Origin: an uncultured Bacilli bacterium
GTDB taxonomy: Bacteria > Bacillota_I > Bacilli_A > RF39 > UBA660
Direction: 5' to 3'
Length of the DNA: 30,280 nucleotides
Assembly: GCA_910587325.1 (NCBI GenBank)
Contig: CAJUKB010000017.1
Coordinates: 1-30,280, forward strand
The notes below the pieces were generated by a model, which had not been told where the DNA came from, ran no database searches, and worked only from the letters and a program-made list of their open reading frames with translations. A program made the translations under genes and the position numbers. Of this stretch, positions 1 through 7,390 are shown one piece after another. Positions within the stretch are counted from its first letter, which is position 1, and each line of letters opens with the position of its first letter.

Positions 1-240
1 GTTCTACTAAACTATCTAATATTTTGAATTTTAACTAGCACAACGCGTTAATTATGTATATATATCCAACTCATTAAGCCATGAATGATTGCCTAGCCCA
101 TAGAATGCCAATTCACATCACTTATAACTATTTGCTAGTGCACTCCCAAAGGGATTCCTGATTCAACACTTTTGGTAACAAACATCTTCTTTATTATCCA
201 TATTTCTTTTTTTCTCTATAAATTACTATTTTTTTATTTG
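1..240. other. Non-coding leader with degenerate reading frames
   Basis: No intact gene is visible. On the minus strand a short frame begins at an ATG near 222 (MDNKEDVCYQKC) and then meets two in-frame TGA codons before a TAA. A second minus frame ends SVESGIPLGVH. A small hairpin-like motif, CTCCCAAAGGGA, lies near 145-156. The mixture could be the decayed end of a mobile element (IS605-type ends carry small hairpins next to a transposase C-terminus), but nothing here is specific enough to name it. Confidence 0.3.
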
Positions 241-786
241 TTATCTATAACTTGCAACAGTACATTTTTTACTTTTATTGTTAAAAGTTGCTCCTAATCT
301 TTGTCCAGTTTGATCTGCCCATACGTAACTAATAGAGGAAGCAGATATACTTTCTAATGTTCCTTCTGCTCCTACTTTTTCTACAAATTCTTCATAGGTG
401 AAAGAATCTTTATTTAATAATTCTTGTAGTTCTGTTTTGGTAGGTAGTGTAACATTTTCGTCTTTAATTGTTTCTTTGTCAATAGTGGCTTGGATAGTTA
501 CATCTTCTCCATATGTTTTGAATGTTATCCAGTTTTTAGAATCGAATTTCCAAATCGGGTCACTTCCAATCATAGCGTCTGTAGTAGATTCAAATCCTAT
601 AATTTCATTAATTTCTTCAATAGTATTTGAGGCTTTTATTTGTTTCATACATTCTGTTATGGTACAATTTCCCTTTACTTCCTCTTCTTTTGTTTTTTCT
701 TCTGCTTGATTCATAGAACAGCCTGTTGCAAAACCAATAGCACATAAAAAGGCTACTAAACTGATTATAAATTGTTTTAATTTCAT
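241..786 (-). CDS. Lipoprotein with two BLIP-like (SmpA/DUF3862-like) halves
   Basis: Predicted secreted lipoprotein of 181 aa. A signal peptide with hydrophobic core (residues 5-19) ends in the lipobox FATGC, so Cys23 would be lipidated and the protein would sit on the outer face of the membrane. The mature part has two related halves. The first contains NTIEEINEIIGFE followed by a W-x-F strand segment (about residues 42-105). The second contains FTYEEFVEKVG, then EGTL and YVWAD (about residues 128-181). This alternation of a short helical 'EEI/EEF..G' motif and a W-containing strand is typical of the BLIP-like fold. A paralogue lies at 5893-6441. A purine-rich AAAGGAAG lies upstream of the ATG. 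Known relatives are binding or inhibitor modules; the ligand here is unknown. Confidence 0.72.
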   Translation of the reverse strand: MKLKQFIISLVAFLCAIGFATGCSMNQAEEKTKEEEVKGNCTITECMKQIKASNTIEEINEIIGFESTTDAMIGSDPIWKFDSKNWITFKTYGEDVTIQATIDKETIKDENVTLPTKTELQELLNKDSFTYEEFVEKVGAEGTLESISASSISYVWADQTGQRLGATFNNKSKKCTVASYR

Positions 787-905
787 ATTTTCTTTTCTTC
801 CTTTCTTTATTACATTTTCTATTTTAGCATATACAAAGAAAAAAGCAAAATCTTCTCTATTTGCTTTCTCTTTATCATCTATAACATAAACTTTTTTTAC
901 TTACA

Positions 906-1541
906 TTATTGATTACAACCACTAGTACAAACTTTTTGTGAATTAAGAACTTGTTCCATATCTTTTTTTAATCTTTGTTTTAAGGCCGAAACTTCTTCTT
1001 CGGTCCAATAGGCACCTGGTTCTGATAAACCATGAGTATCTTTTGAGGTCTCATAATCGTTTCCTATAATATTTCCTTCGATAATAAAAGTAACATTAGG
1101 TACAAAAATCCATGGTTTTCCTTCATCATTGTATTGTAAATAACCATCTAATAAATGGACTATCTCGTTATATTTATCCATACTGGTTGCTTTTAATTCC
1201 TTTGTATTCGTGTAGTATATTTTTTCTATCCCCACTTCTTTGGCAACTTCATTTAAATATTTCACATAAAACTGACACCATGGACATTCTGGAAAACCTA
1301 AATAAGTAACTCCTGTTCCATGTTTCATAATCTCTATAATTTCATCTGGAGTTCTATAAACAAAAACATTTTCTTCTGAAACTTCTGTATATTCGCTTGC
1401 AAATTTTTTTGCCTCTTCTCGATTATTTAATTGGGTATTGTAAGTTGTATTTTTTTCTTTCATCTTTTTACTGATGAAGAAGAAACCTCCTATCCCTAAT
1501 AATAGCACCATAAGGAATACTATCATAATTTTTTTCTTCAT
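906..1541 (-). CDS. Membrane-anchored thioredoxin-fold protein (CPWC)
   Basis: 211 aa. One N-terminal membrane anchor (about residues 4-23) is followed by an extracytoplasmic thioredoxin-like domain. The active-site motif is FPECPWC, with redox cysteines Cys86 and Cys89; the preceding strand VTYLGFP fits beta-1 of a thioredoxin fold. The arrangement resembles the PedC/BrcD 'bacteriocin transport accessory' group of Firmicute thioredoxins, which are thought to act on extracytoplasmic disulfides. The C-terminus carries a second close cysteine pair, CTSGC (residues 205-209), which is not part of the standard fold. Ribosome binding site AGAAAGGAAGAAGG precedes the ATG. It may be co-transcribed with the lipoprotein gene downstream (120-bp gap). 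Substrate unknown. Confidence 0.75.
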   Translation of the reverse strand: MKKKIMIVFLMVLLLGIGGFFFISKKMKEKNTTYNTQLNNREEAKKFASEYTEVSEENVFVYRTPDEIIEIMKHGTGVTYLGFPECPWCQFYVKYLNEVAKEVGIEKIYYTNTKELKATSMDKYNEIVHLLDGYLQYNDEGKPWIFVPNVTFIIEGNIIGNDYETSKDTHGLSEPGAYWTEEEVSALKQRLKKDMEQVLNSQKVCTSGCNQ

Positions 1542-1610
1542 TTTTCCTTCTTCCTTTCTACTAAACTAAATTTTATAATTTAGAAAAAAGAAAAGAAATA
1601 ACGGAGCGGT

Positions 1611-1637
1611 TGAAAAAACTCAACATTTGGTTGAGTT
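1611..1637 (-). terminator. Rho-independent terminator after HTH gene
   Basis: Perfect 8-bp inverted repeat AACTCAAC / GTTGAGTT (1617-1624 and 1630-1637) with a five-base loop. On the minus strand it is followed by a run of six T. It starts right after the TAA of the gene at 1639. Confidence 0.8.
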
Positions 1638-1638
1638 C

Positions 1639-2349
1639 TTAATTGCAGTTACTTTCAATCGTTAATGGTATTTTATAAGATGTTATTTTATCTGTTTCCT
1701 TGGTTGCTTCTATTTCCAAATACAAACTTTCTTCTGAATAAGTTTTACATATTTTTTGATAATCATCTATGGCGAAAACAACTTGTTGAAGAAATTCTTC
1801 TAAGGTGATTTTTTTATTTTCATTGTAATGATACGTATCTATTATTTTGGTGTGTTCATTATTTTTTTCGTATAAAGTGCAATTTATGCTACTATATTTC
1901 TCCATATCATCTCCACCACAATAACTAACACTACTAATATAAATAGAGGATTTAGAATTGTTATAAGCAATACTCCCTGTTATATTAAAATTAGCACAAT
2001 TTGCTTTCAACATTTTAAATTCAAAACCCTTGTCTTTATTTACAAGATGAATAATACCTATTCCTCCCACTAATAATAAAGAAATTATAATTACAGTAAA
2101 AGATAAAATATAGAGAGTTTGTTTTTTTCTATTTTTCTTATTATACTTTCCTTCAAAAATATCATCTAAACTAATATTAAAATCTTTGCTCATTTGTTTC
2201 ATAAGAGATGTATCTGGCATATTTAAGCCATTTTCCCATTTACTGACTGCTTGGTAAGTGACATTATACTTTTCTGCAAGTTGTTTTTGGGTTAAATGAT
2301 GTTTTTTTCTTATCTCTTTTATAAATCCACCAAATTTTTCTTGATTCAT
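1639..2349 (-). CDS. XRE-family HTH regulator with membrane segment and extracytoplasmic domain
   Basis: About 236 aa from the ATG at 2349. A TTG four codons upstream is in frame, but a GGAG abuts it with no spacing, so the ATG is preferred. The N-terminal HTH_3 domain reads ITQKQLAEKYNV-like: LTQKQLAEKYNVTYQAVSKW (about residues 20-39). A cytoplasmic linker of basic residues (KKNRKKQ) precedes one membrane helix (about 81-101). The remainder would lie outside the cell and contains the motif YCGGDD. This suggests a one-component transmembrane regulator that senses an external or membrane signal. An imperfect inverted repeat at 2385-2404 (GTTAAGAAC-TAA-GTTTTAAC) lies upstream and could be an operator. 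Terminated by the hairpin at 1611-1637. Confidence 0.8.
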   Translation of the reverse strand: MNQEKFGGFIKEIRKKHHLTQKQLAEKYNVTYQAVSKWENGLNMPDTSLMKQMSKDFNISLDDIFEGKYNKKNRKKQTLYILSFTVIIISLLLVGGIGIIHLVNKDKGFEFKMLKANCANFNITGSIAYNNSKSSIYISSVSYCGGDDMEKYSSINCTLYEKNNEHTKIIDTYHYNENKKITLEEFLQQVVFAIDDYQKICKTYSEESLYLEIEATKETDKITSYKIPLTIESNCN

Positions 2350-2483
2350 GTTACTTCTCAACTCCGTATTAAATTTGCCTAGTCGTTAAGAACTAAGTTT
2401 TAACTGAACCATTCGTTACAATATTGTTTTTGGTTCGTTTTTTATTTAATCTCTTGTAGTAATTGTAATTTTATAGTTATCTA

Positions 2484-2862
2484 TTATCTTTTCATTATTG
2501 TATTCAAACTATTTATAAATTCTTTTCTTCTCACAATGGTTGCAATCATAACAAACAAAGAATATATTAAATTTCCTATAAATGGTTGTGGATGAAATTC
2601 TGTTATCAAAGAAGCACTAATACAAAAGAATATAATAGCCAATGCTAATATTATCCAATTTGAATTTTTTATCCTATTTATATATAAATAGCCTAATGGT
2701 ATATATAAAACTTACTAACAATTTCACAATATAATCTGGAATATTGGGTAAATCAAAAATTATATTTAATCCACTACCATTAAATATCAAGGATAAGAAT
2801 ACAATAATTCCTCCAAATATATAAAATCCACCTATAAATGTTATTACTTTTGATTCATTCAT
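2484..2862 (-). pseudogene. Small membrane protein, frameshifted at an AT repeat
   Basis: An intact frame starts at the ATG at 2862 (MNESKVITFIGGF, good AAGGCGGTG binding site) and stops after 62 aa. In another frame, from about 2710 down to a TAA at 2484-2486, the sequence continues as YLYINRIKNSNWIILALAI and then FIGNLIYSLFVMIATIVRR. Together these make a roughly 126-aa protein with about four membrane helices. The frames join at TATATATA (2700-2707); adding one AT unit restores a single frame reading FIYIPLGYLYINR. The gene directly follows the HTH gene at 2909, so a regulator plus small membrane partner is likely. Function unknown. Could be a real slippage mutation or an assembly error. 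Confidence 0.65.
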
Positions 2863-2908
2863 ATTTACACCGCCTTATCTAATTGTAATTCGTATTATAG
2901 TTTCTACT

Positions 2909-3346
2909 TTAAGTTTTTGAACTATCTACTTTATTCGTAGAATTTTTACATTCCATCTTTTTTAATACTCCATTGATAACTAAACCAATTCCATAACCTA
3001 TTGCTAACCCTCCAACTATAATTATATTTATCTCACTATAAGTAAATCTATTAGCAGTAAATGACCATATCCCAGCAATACTACCACAAATAATCATTGA
3101 ACCTAAATAAATAGAGTTGTTTTTTTCATTCTTATCTTTAAAATTCATCTCATTACCTAAAAGGCTATCAACACTCGTTTCAAGTATTTTAGAAAGTAAC
3201 AATAATTGCTCTGGATTTGGATTTGTTTCTCCTAATTCCCAATTGGAAATAGTTTGTCTTGATACATTTATTTGTTCTGCTATATATTCTTGTGAAAATC
3301 CTTTTGCTTTTCTTAAATTATAAATGTTTTTATTTAATTCCATCAT
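2909..3346 (-). CDS. XRE-family HTH regulator with two membrane helices
   Basis: 145 aa. HTH_3 domain in the first 60 residues (FSQEYIAEQINVSRQTISNW; NPNPEQLLLLSKIL). Two membrane helices follow, around residues 78-97 and 105-127, so the DNA-binding domain would be tethered to the membrane. Two adjacent ATG codons are possible; GGAG is 4-5 bases from the first and about 8 from the second, so the second (3343) may be used. A well-formed promoter and an upstream inverted repeat suggest autoregulation. The next gene (2484-2862) is a small membrane protein and probably its operon partner. Confidence 0.8.
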   Translation of the reverse strand: MMELNKNIYNLRKAKGFSQEYIAEQINVSRQTISNWELGETNPNPEQLLLLSKILETSVDSLLGNEMNFKDKNEKNNSIYLGSMIICGSIAGIWSFTANRFTYSEINIIIVGGLAIGYGIGLVINGVLKKMECKNSTNKVDSSKT

Positions 3347-3369
3347 TTTTCTCCTTTCACAAAAATTGT

Positions 3370-3398
3370 ATTATAAAAAAGGTTTGCAATTCTACCAA
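3370..3398 (-). promoter_or_regulatory. Sigma-70-type promoter for HTH gene
   Basis: Minus strand TTGGTA (3393-3398), 17-base spacer, TATAAT (3370-3375). The start of the HTH gene is 24 bases downstream of the -10 box. Confidence 0.65.
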
Positions 3399-3406
3399 AG
3401 AATTTT

Positions 3407-3425
3407 ATAACTATCGCAAAGTTAT
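3407..3425. promoter_or_regulatory. Inverted repeat, possible operator
   Basis: ATAACT-(7)-AGTTAT, a perfect 6-bp dyad just upstream of the -35 box of the HTH gene. The position fits binding by the regulator, but this is inference from position and symmetry only. Confidence 0.35.
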
Positions 3426-3612
3426 TTAACATTTCGCCAAATCACCATTTATACAATAGATTTATTACTTACTAATAGTACTTTCTAATGTGTTTTAGTA
3501 GTTTATAAAAAGAGAATCATATAAGTAATAACTTTACTATCTTTTTTAAAATTATTTTTCGCTAATTCTTTGTTATTATTAACGCCATTCTTTATTTTAT
3601 TGACACTTGCTT

Positions 3613-4368
3613 CTAATCTATCTCATCATTTTCGATATTTAATTCACTCCGTACTTGTTTTAAAAGGCTTTCATAATTTTTCATTTTTTTATCTAACCTT
3701 GTTTGGCACTTTTCAAAAACTATAACTAATTCTTCACTATTTCCTGTTTTTTGGGCTTTGTACAGAGATTCTTTATATTCTTCACTATATACATCATCAA
3801 TAGCAATTAAATCTATATTTTTTTCTATACATTGTTTCAAAATGATAAATCTACCTACTCTACCATTCCCATCTTGAAAGGGATGAATTTTTTCAAATTT
3901 ATAATGAAAATCTGCAATATCTTTTATAGTAATATTTTTAAGTTCATTCCAATCTGCAAGTAGATTATACATAAGATTATCTACCTCTTTAGGACTTGCA
4001 AGTTTTAAATCAATACCTCTAAGTTTATTTTCATAATTCTTCCATTTTCCCGTATTGTGAATTTCTTCATCTACGGTTCCTTTTTTTAGTATTCTGTGCC
4101 AACTAAATAACATGAACTTGTCAAGTTCTTCTCCGCTATCTAAAACTACTTGGTCAAATACTTCTAAAGAATTTCTTGTTTCTAAAATATCATCTAAAGA
4201 GTGATTCCCTTCTACTTTTTTCTCGTTTAGTAGTTTATCTAATTCTTCTTTTGAAAAAGTACTTCCTTCTAAATGATTAGAATGGTATAAAAATTCTAAT
4301 TTTAAATCTTCATACAAAGAATTGCTAATCTTGGACAAATACTGTATGGTTTTACTATTCATTTTCAT
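3613..4368 (-). CDS. Fic-domain protein (AMP transferase family)
   Basis: 251 aa. The canonical Fic loop HPFQDGNGRVGR is at residues 162-173 and matches HxFx(D/E)GNGRxxR, with catalytic His162. Near the N-terminus SNHLEG (residues 30-35) matches the (S/T)xxxE(G/N) inhibitory helix, so this looks like a class II, self-inhibited Fic enzyme that transfers AMP (or another phosphate-containing group) to a target hydroxyl and is held off by Glu34. No winged-helix domain follows the Fic core; the last 50 residues are helical. A weak GAG-type binding site precedes the ATG. In another frame just beyond the stop, a 39-codon coding-like stretch (3495-3612, ending VITYMILFL) suggests a lost C-terminal part or neighbour. 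Target unknown; these proteins often act as stand-alone regulators or toxins. Confidence 0.88.
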   Translation of the reverse strand: MKMNSKTIQYLSKISNSLYEDLKLEFLYHSNHLEGSTFSKEELDKLLNEKKVEGNHSLDDILETRNSLEVFDQVVLDSGEELDKFMLFSWHRILKKGTVDEEIHNTGKWKNYENKLRGIDLKLASPKEVDNLMYNLLADWNELKNITIKDIADFHYKFEKIHPFQDGNGRVGRFIILKQCIEKNIDLIAIDDVYSEEYKESLYKAQKTGNSEELVIVFEKCQTRLDKKMKNYESLLKQVRSELNIENDEID

Positions 4369-4441
4369 TAAAAATCACTCATTTCGTTATTAATAGTATA
4401 TCACGTATAATTTTTATTTTTATATAAATTATTGGTGAAGT

Positions 4442-4908
4442 TTAATTTTCTAAATATTTTTTTAGTTCTTTTGCAAATTCGACTTCATTTAACTTACTTA
4501 AATCTTTGTCAAAAGCAAGAGAAGAATACGTTATTTCTTCTCCCATCCAGTTTTCTTTTACGTAACTCCTCTCTTCCTCCAATGAAGAAAATGTTACTTC
4601 TACTCTATATAATCCTGTGAACTTACCTAAATATTTTTTGACAGAAACTCTGTTATCTTTTAAGTATAAATAACTATCTCTTATAATTTCTGAATATGCT
4701 TTTTCTTTTAATGCTAAAAATTCTGTTTCGGATATCTCTTTTTTCTCTACTATGTTATTATTAGAATCTAGTATTTCTTTTTGACATTTATTATCCTTTT
4801 TTGCGCTCTTAATCCATCATTAACGTAATATCTTTCATAACGAATAGGGCTACTTAAAGGCAAATCGTTTATAGAATCTATAATGTATCTTTTTGTTAAT
4901 CTTCTCAT
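4442..4908 (-). pseudogene. CYTH-domain-like protein, frameshifted at A6
   Basis: The ATG at 4908 opens MRRLTKRYIIDSINDLP, then RYERYYVNDGLRAQK, and hits a stop 47 codons in. After a run of six A on the minus strand (4797-4802) another frame continues to the TAA at 4442: KEILDSNNNIVEKKEIS, IIRDSYLYLKDNRVSVKKY, YRVEVTFSSLEEE, LAFDKDLSKLNEVEF. One extra A restores a single 155-156 residue protein. The pattern of a basic RY..RYY strand, a charged beta strand pair, a helix, then R(V/I)S(V/I)KKY and RVEV strands is that of CYTH (class IV adenylate cyclase / triphosphatase) proteins, though the usual N-terminal ExExK is not seen. Function in this lineage unknown. Could be decay, switching or a read error. 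Confidence 0.6.
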
Positions 4909-5002
4909 TTCTATTCCTTCCTTAATTGTTCTAATTTTATTGTATCATAATTTTTAATATTTTCAGTGGACTTCGGTTCAATACACAAAAAAAGAACACT
5001 AG

Positions 5003-5026
5003 TTTTTATATCTAAAAATATAAAAA
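5003..5026. repeat. AT-only inverted repeat
   Basis: TTTTTATAT-CTAAAA-ATATAAAAA, a perfect 9-bp stem. It lies between two minus-strand genes and could be a weak terminator, but with no G-C pairs its stability is low. Confidence 0.3.
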
Positions 5027-5134
5027 CGTAGCGTGAACTCTATGTGAATGTTATCTAATTTCCAATAACACACAACTTACGTATATATTCTTTTAAGATT
5101 TTTCAATCTCTTCTAAATATTTTTTTAATTTTAC

Positions 5135-5671
5135 TTATCTTTTCCATTTTTCTAATTTATAGCCTTTTTCTTCTAAAGTAGCACGAAAATCTTCAGCAAA
5201 ATCTAAAAACTTTTCTATTTCTTCAGGTTGGTATATATTTTTAGGGCCATACAAAGTCTTACTAGATGTTCCTTTTATTTTTAATAATTCCCCATAATTA
5301 TCATGATTTTTTTCATATCGAAAACATAGTTGATAAATTTTCGGGTCATAAGAAACATTCACAACTTTATCCATCTCAACGTGATAAGCATCCGAATAGT
5401 CTCCTAGATTACTGTCTATTTGGATAAGCACAACATCAAAGTCCTTTTTTCGATACCCTACAATGTAATAGTAAAAAGAAGTTGTATTGGTATCAAAAAC
5501 AAAACCACGTTCAAATTTTGAAGAAGTCATATAAGCATATAAAATTTCATATGTATCTCCTTCTTTAACGGATTTATTAAAAATTTCTCTCATTCTTTTT
5601 TTCTTTGCTTCACAATCTATTTTATCATATTCTGGTATAATGTCTTTTTTATTTTTTGAAAATAATCCCAT
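5135..5671 (-). CDS. Hypothetical protein, possibly PH-like fold
   Basis: 178 aa, no signal peptide or membrane helix. It opens MGLFSKNKKD, a start often seen in cytosolic PH-like or YokE-like proteins. A run of predicted beta strands (residues 40-130: FERGFVFDTN, FYYYIVGYRKK, FDVVLIQID, VVNVSYD, YQLCFRYEK) is followed by a C-terminal helix (EEIEKFLDFAEDFRATLEE). A PH-like barrel capped by a helix is my best guess, but I do not recognise the family. The binding site is weak (GAG about 10 bases upstream). In-frame codons after the stop read VKLKKYLEEIEKS; their DNA shares AAAAAAATATTTAGAA with the end of the CYTH gene at 4442. Confidence 0.6.
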   Translation of the reverse strand: MGLFSKNKKDIIPEYDKIDCEAKKKRMREIFNKSVKEGDTYEILYAYMTSSKFERGFVFDTNTTSFYYYIVGYRKKDFDVVLIQIDSNLGDYSDAYHVEMDKVVNVSYDPKIYQLCFRYEKNHDNYGELLKIKGTSSKTLYGPKNIYQPEEIEKFLDFAEDFRATLEEKGYKLEKWKR

Positions 5672-5892
5672 AGTATCATTTCTCGCTTCTATTTTAAATT
5701 TATATTTCTATCATAACGCAAATTTAAGGAAACGACAATTTTTTTGTTCAAAAAGAAAAAACATCTTAACTTTTTAGATATTTTTTTAACATTTTTTCTT
5801 CATTTCGAAAGTCATTAGACTTTTCTTTGTTCTTTTTGTCTCCTTTTAGATGCTTTTAAAATCATGACTTGTTTTCGCTTTACTTTCTATTA

Positions 5893-6441
5893 TTATCGCA
5901 TGGAAATAATACTACATTTTCCATCTTTTGTATTTTTAAAAGTGGCACTAAACGTTCTATCGTTTTTATCTACCCAAATGTATCTATCGGATGTAGAAGT
6001 TCTTCCAGCAAGAGTTCCTTCCACCCCACCAAGTTTTTCAACCATTTCTTTATAGGTAATAGATTTTCCTTTATTTAAATCTTCTTTTAGTTCATTAAAA
6101 ATAGAAAAATCATTGTCTTCATTTTTTACTTTTTCTTTGTCAATGGTTGCCTGTAAAATTGGACTAGTAGAACTCATATCTAAAGTAATCGATTCTTTAT
6201 CAGATAATTTCCATGTATAGTTTTCAGAATACTCACTTTTTTCTCCTTCAAAACCAATAATTTCGTTAATTTCTTCTACGGTGTTTTTCGTATCTAATAA
6301 GGTGATACATTCTCTAACTTCACATTTCCCTTGTACTTTTGGAACGTCTTCTATAGTTTCTTCTTTTTTTGTTTCACCACACCCTGCTGCTAAACTTAAA
6401 GTTAATAATCCTAAAATAATATACATACTTCTTTTTTTCAT
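5893..6441 (-). CDS. Lipoprotein with two BLIP-like halves (paralogue of 241-786)
   Basis: 182 aa, lipobox LAAGC with Cys21 as the lipidation site. Like its paralogue at 241-786, the mature protein begins with a conserved Cys pair (KGKCEVREC) and NTVEEINEIIGFEG, then a W-containing strand (YTWKLSD). The second half carries SITYKEMVEKLGG, EGTL, YIWVDKNDR and FSATFKN. The two proteins align over their length with the same cysteines, so one arose by duplication. It starts 12 bases after the hydrolase gene at 6454-7359 and is probably the last gene of that operon. GAG-rich binding site upstream. Likely surface-exposed; ligand or target unknown. Confidence 0.72.
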   Translation of the reverse strand: MKKRSMYIILGLLTLSLAAGCGETKKEETIEDVPKVQGKCEVRECITLLDTKNTVEEINEIIGFEGEKSEYSENYTWKLSDKESITLDMSSTSPILQATIDKEKVKNEDNDFSIFNELKEDLNKGKSITYKEMVEKLGGVEGTLAGRTSTSDRYIWVDKNDRTFSATFKNTKDGKCSIISMR

Positions 6442-6453
6442 TTTTTCTCAAAC

Positions 6454-7359
6454 TCACTTTCTTTTATAAAATTTTATAATATCATTATATACGATTTGGT
6501 TATTTAATTCTAGTAGTATTTCATGACGCATATGAGGATAGACTATACTTTCAATCTTTTTAAAACCCGCTTGTTCTAAAACTTGATAAGAATCCCTTGC
6601 TCCCTTTTCAAATCCTGTAGAGGCATCGTCTTCTCCTCTTACTAAAAGAATTTGTAAATTTTGATTCACATTTTGATAATTCTTAGATTGGTGCATCAAG
6701 ATATTTAAATGAAATAAATCTTTATATGCTGAGCAGGTAAAACCAATTCCGCAGTAAGGGTCATTTAAATAAGATTTAACATTTTCTTCATTATAACTAA
6801 TCCAATCACAAGCACTACTTGGATTTGGAATGCTTTTATTAAATCTTCCAATACTTAAATTTGCAAGCAACTTGGATTTGTATTTTGAACCACGAAAAAT
6901 TTCAATGACTTTTGCTACAACAATGCCTAAATAAGCTTCCTTTTGAAAATTTGGATAACCTGATAAAACTATCTTTTCATACTCACTCGAATTTTCCTTT
7001 AAAAGAACACGCGTAATAATAGTTCCAAAAGAATGGGCAAAAAGATAAATAGGCAGATTAGGATATTGCTTCTTTATATAAGACGTAATTGTTTTTTCAT
7101 CTTCTATAAGTTCTAAGTACCCGTTTTTTTCTTTAAAGAAACCTAAATTTTCTGCACTACTTCCATGTCCTCTTAAATCAGAACTTACAACACTAAAACC
7201 TTCCTTGTTTAATATTCCAATAAATTTTTCATAACGTTCTTGATGTTCTTCCATGCCATGCACAAGTTGTATAACAGCTTTCGCATTTTTCACTTCAAAA
7301 ATATGAACCTCTAATGTATACCCGTCTCTTGCTTTCAAGATTACTTTTTTCATCAACAT
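6454..7359 (-). CDS. Alpha/beta hydrolase, monoacylglycerol lipase / lysophospholipase-like
   Basis: 301 aa, about the usual size for the monoacylglycerol lipase group, no signal peptide. HGMEEHQERY (residues 34-43) is the typical oxyanion-region motif of that group and DLRGHGSS follows. The nucleophile elbow is AHSFGT with Ser110; the acid is probably Asp245 (GEDD) and the base His279 (HMRHE). The enzyme would hydrolyse ester bonds in monoacylglycerols or lysophospholipids in the cytoplasm. The operon partner upstream is a glycerophosphodiesterase (31-base gap), which supports a role in recycling membrane lipids. Two ATGs are possible (7359 and 7353) behind GAAGGGAAG. Confidence 0.85.
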   Translation of the reverse strand: MLMKKVILKARDGYTLEVHIFEVKNAKAVIQLVHGMEEHQERYEKFIGILNKEGFSVVSSDLRGHGSSAENLGFFKEKNGYLELIEDEKTITSYIKKQYPNLPIYLFAHSFGTIITRVLLKENSSEYEKIVLSGYPNFQKEAYLGIVVAKVIEIFRGSKYKSKLLANLSIGRFNKSIPNPSSACDWISYNEENVKSYLNDPYCGIGFTCSAYKDLFHLNILMHQSKNYQNVNQNLQILLVRGEDDASTGFEKGARDSYQVLEQAGFKKIESIVYPHMRHEILLELNNQIVYNDIIKFYKRK

Positions 7360-7390
7360 ACTTCCCTTCTTTACCTTAAGTAATATTTTT

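Noticed and set aside
1..240. TGA used as Trp across the window
   Set aside because: Tryptophans I checked are TGG, and the HTH gene at 20298 ends in a TGA placed inside its terminator, so code 11 fits.
4442..5131. Shared AAAAAAATATTTAGAA near the ends of the CYTH gene and the gene at 5135, suggesting a duplicated CYTH tail
   Set aside because: The match is low-complexity Lys/Leu/Glu coding sequence and extends no further.
5808..5823. AAAGTC-ATTA-GACTTT hairpin after the BLIP-like lipoprotein gene at 5893
   Set aside because: Short stem without a convincing T tail on the minus strand; not strong enough to call a terminator.
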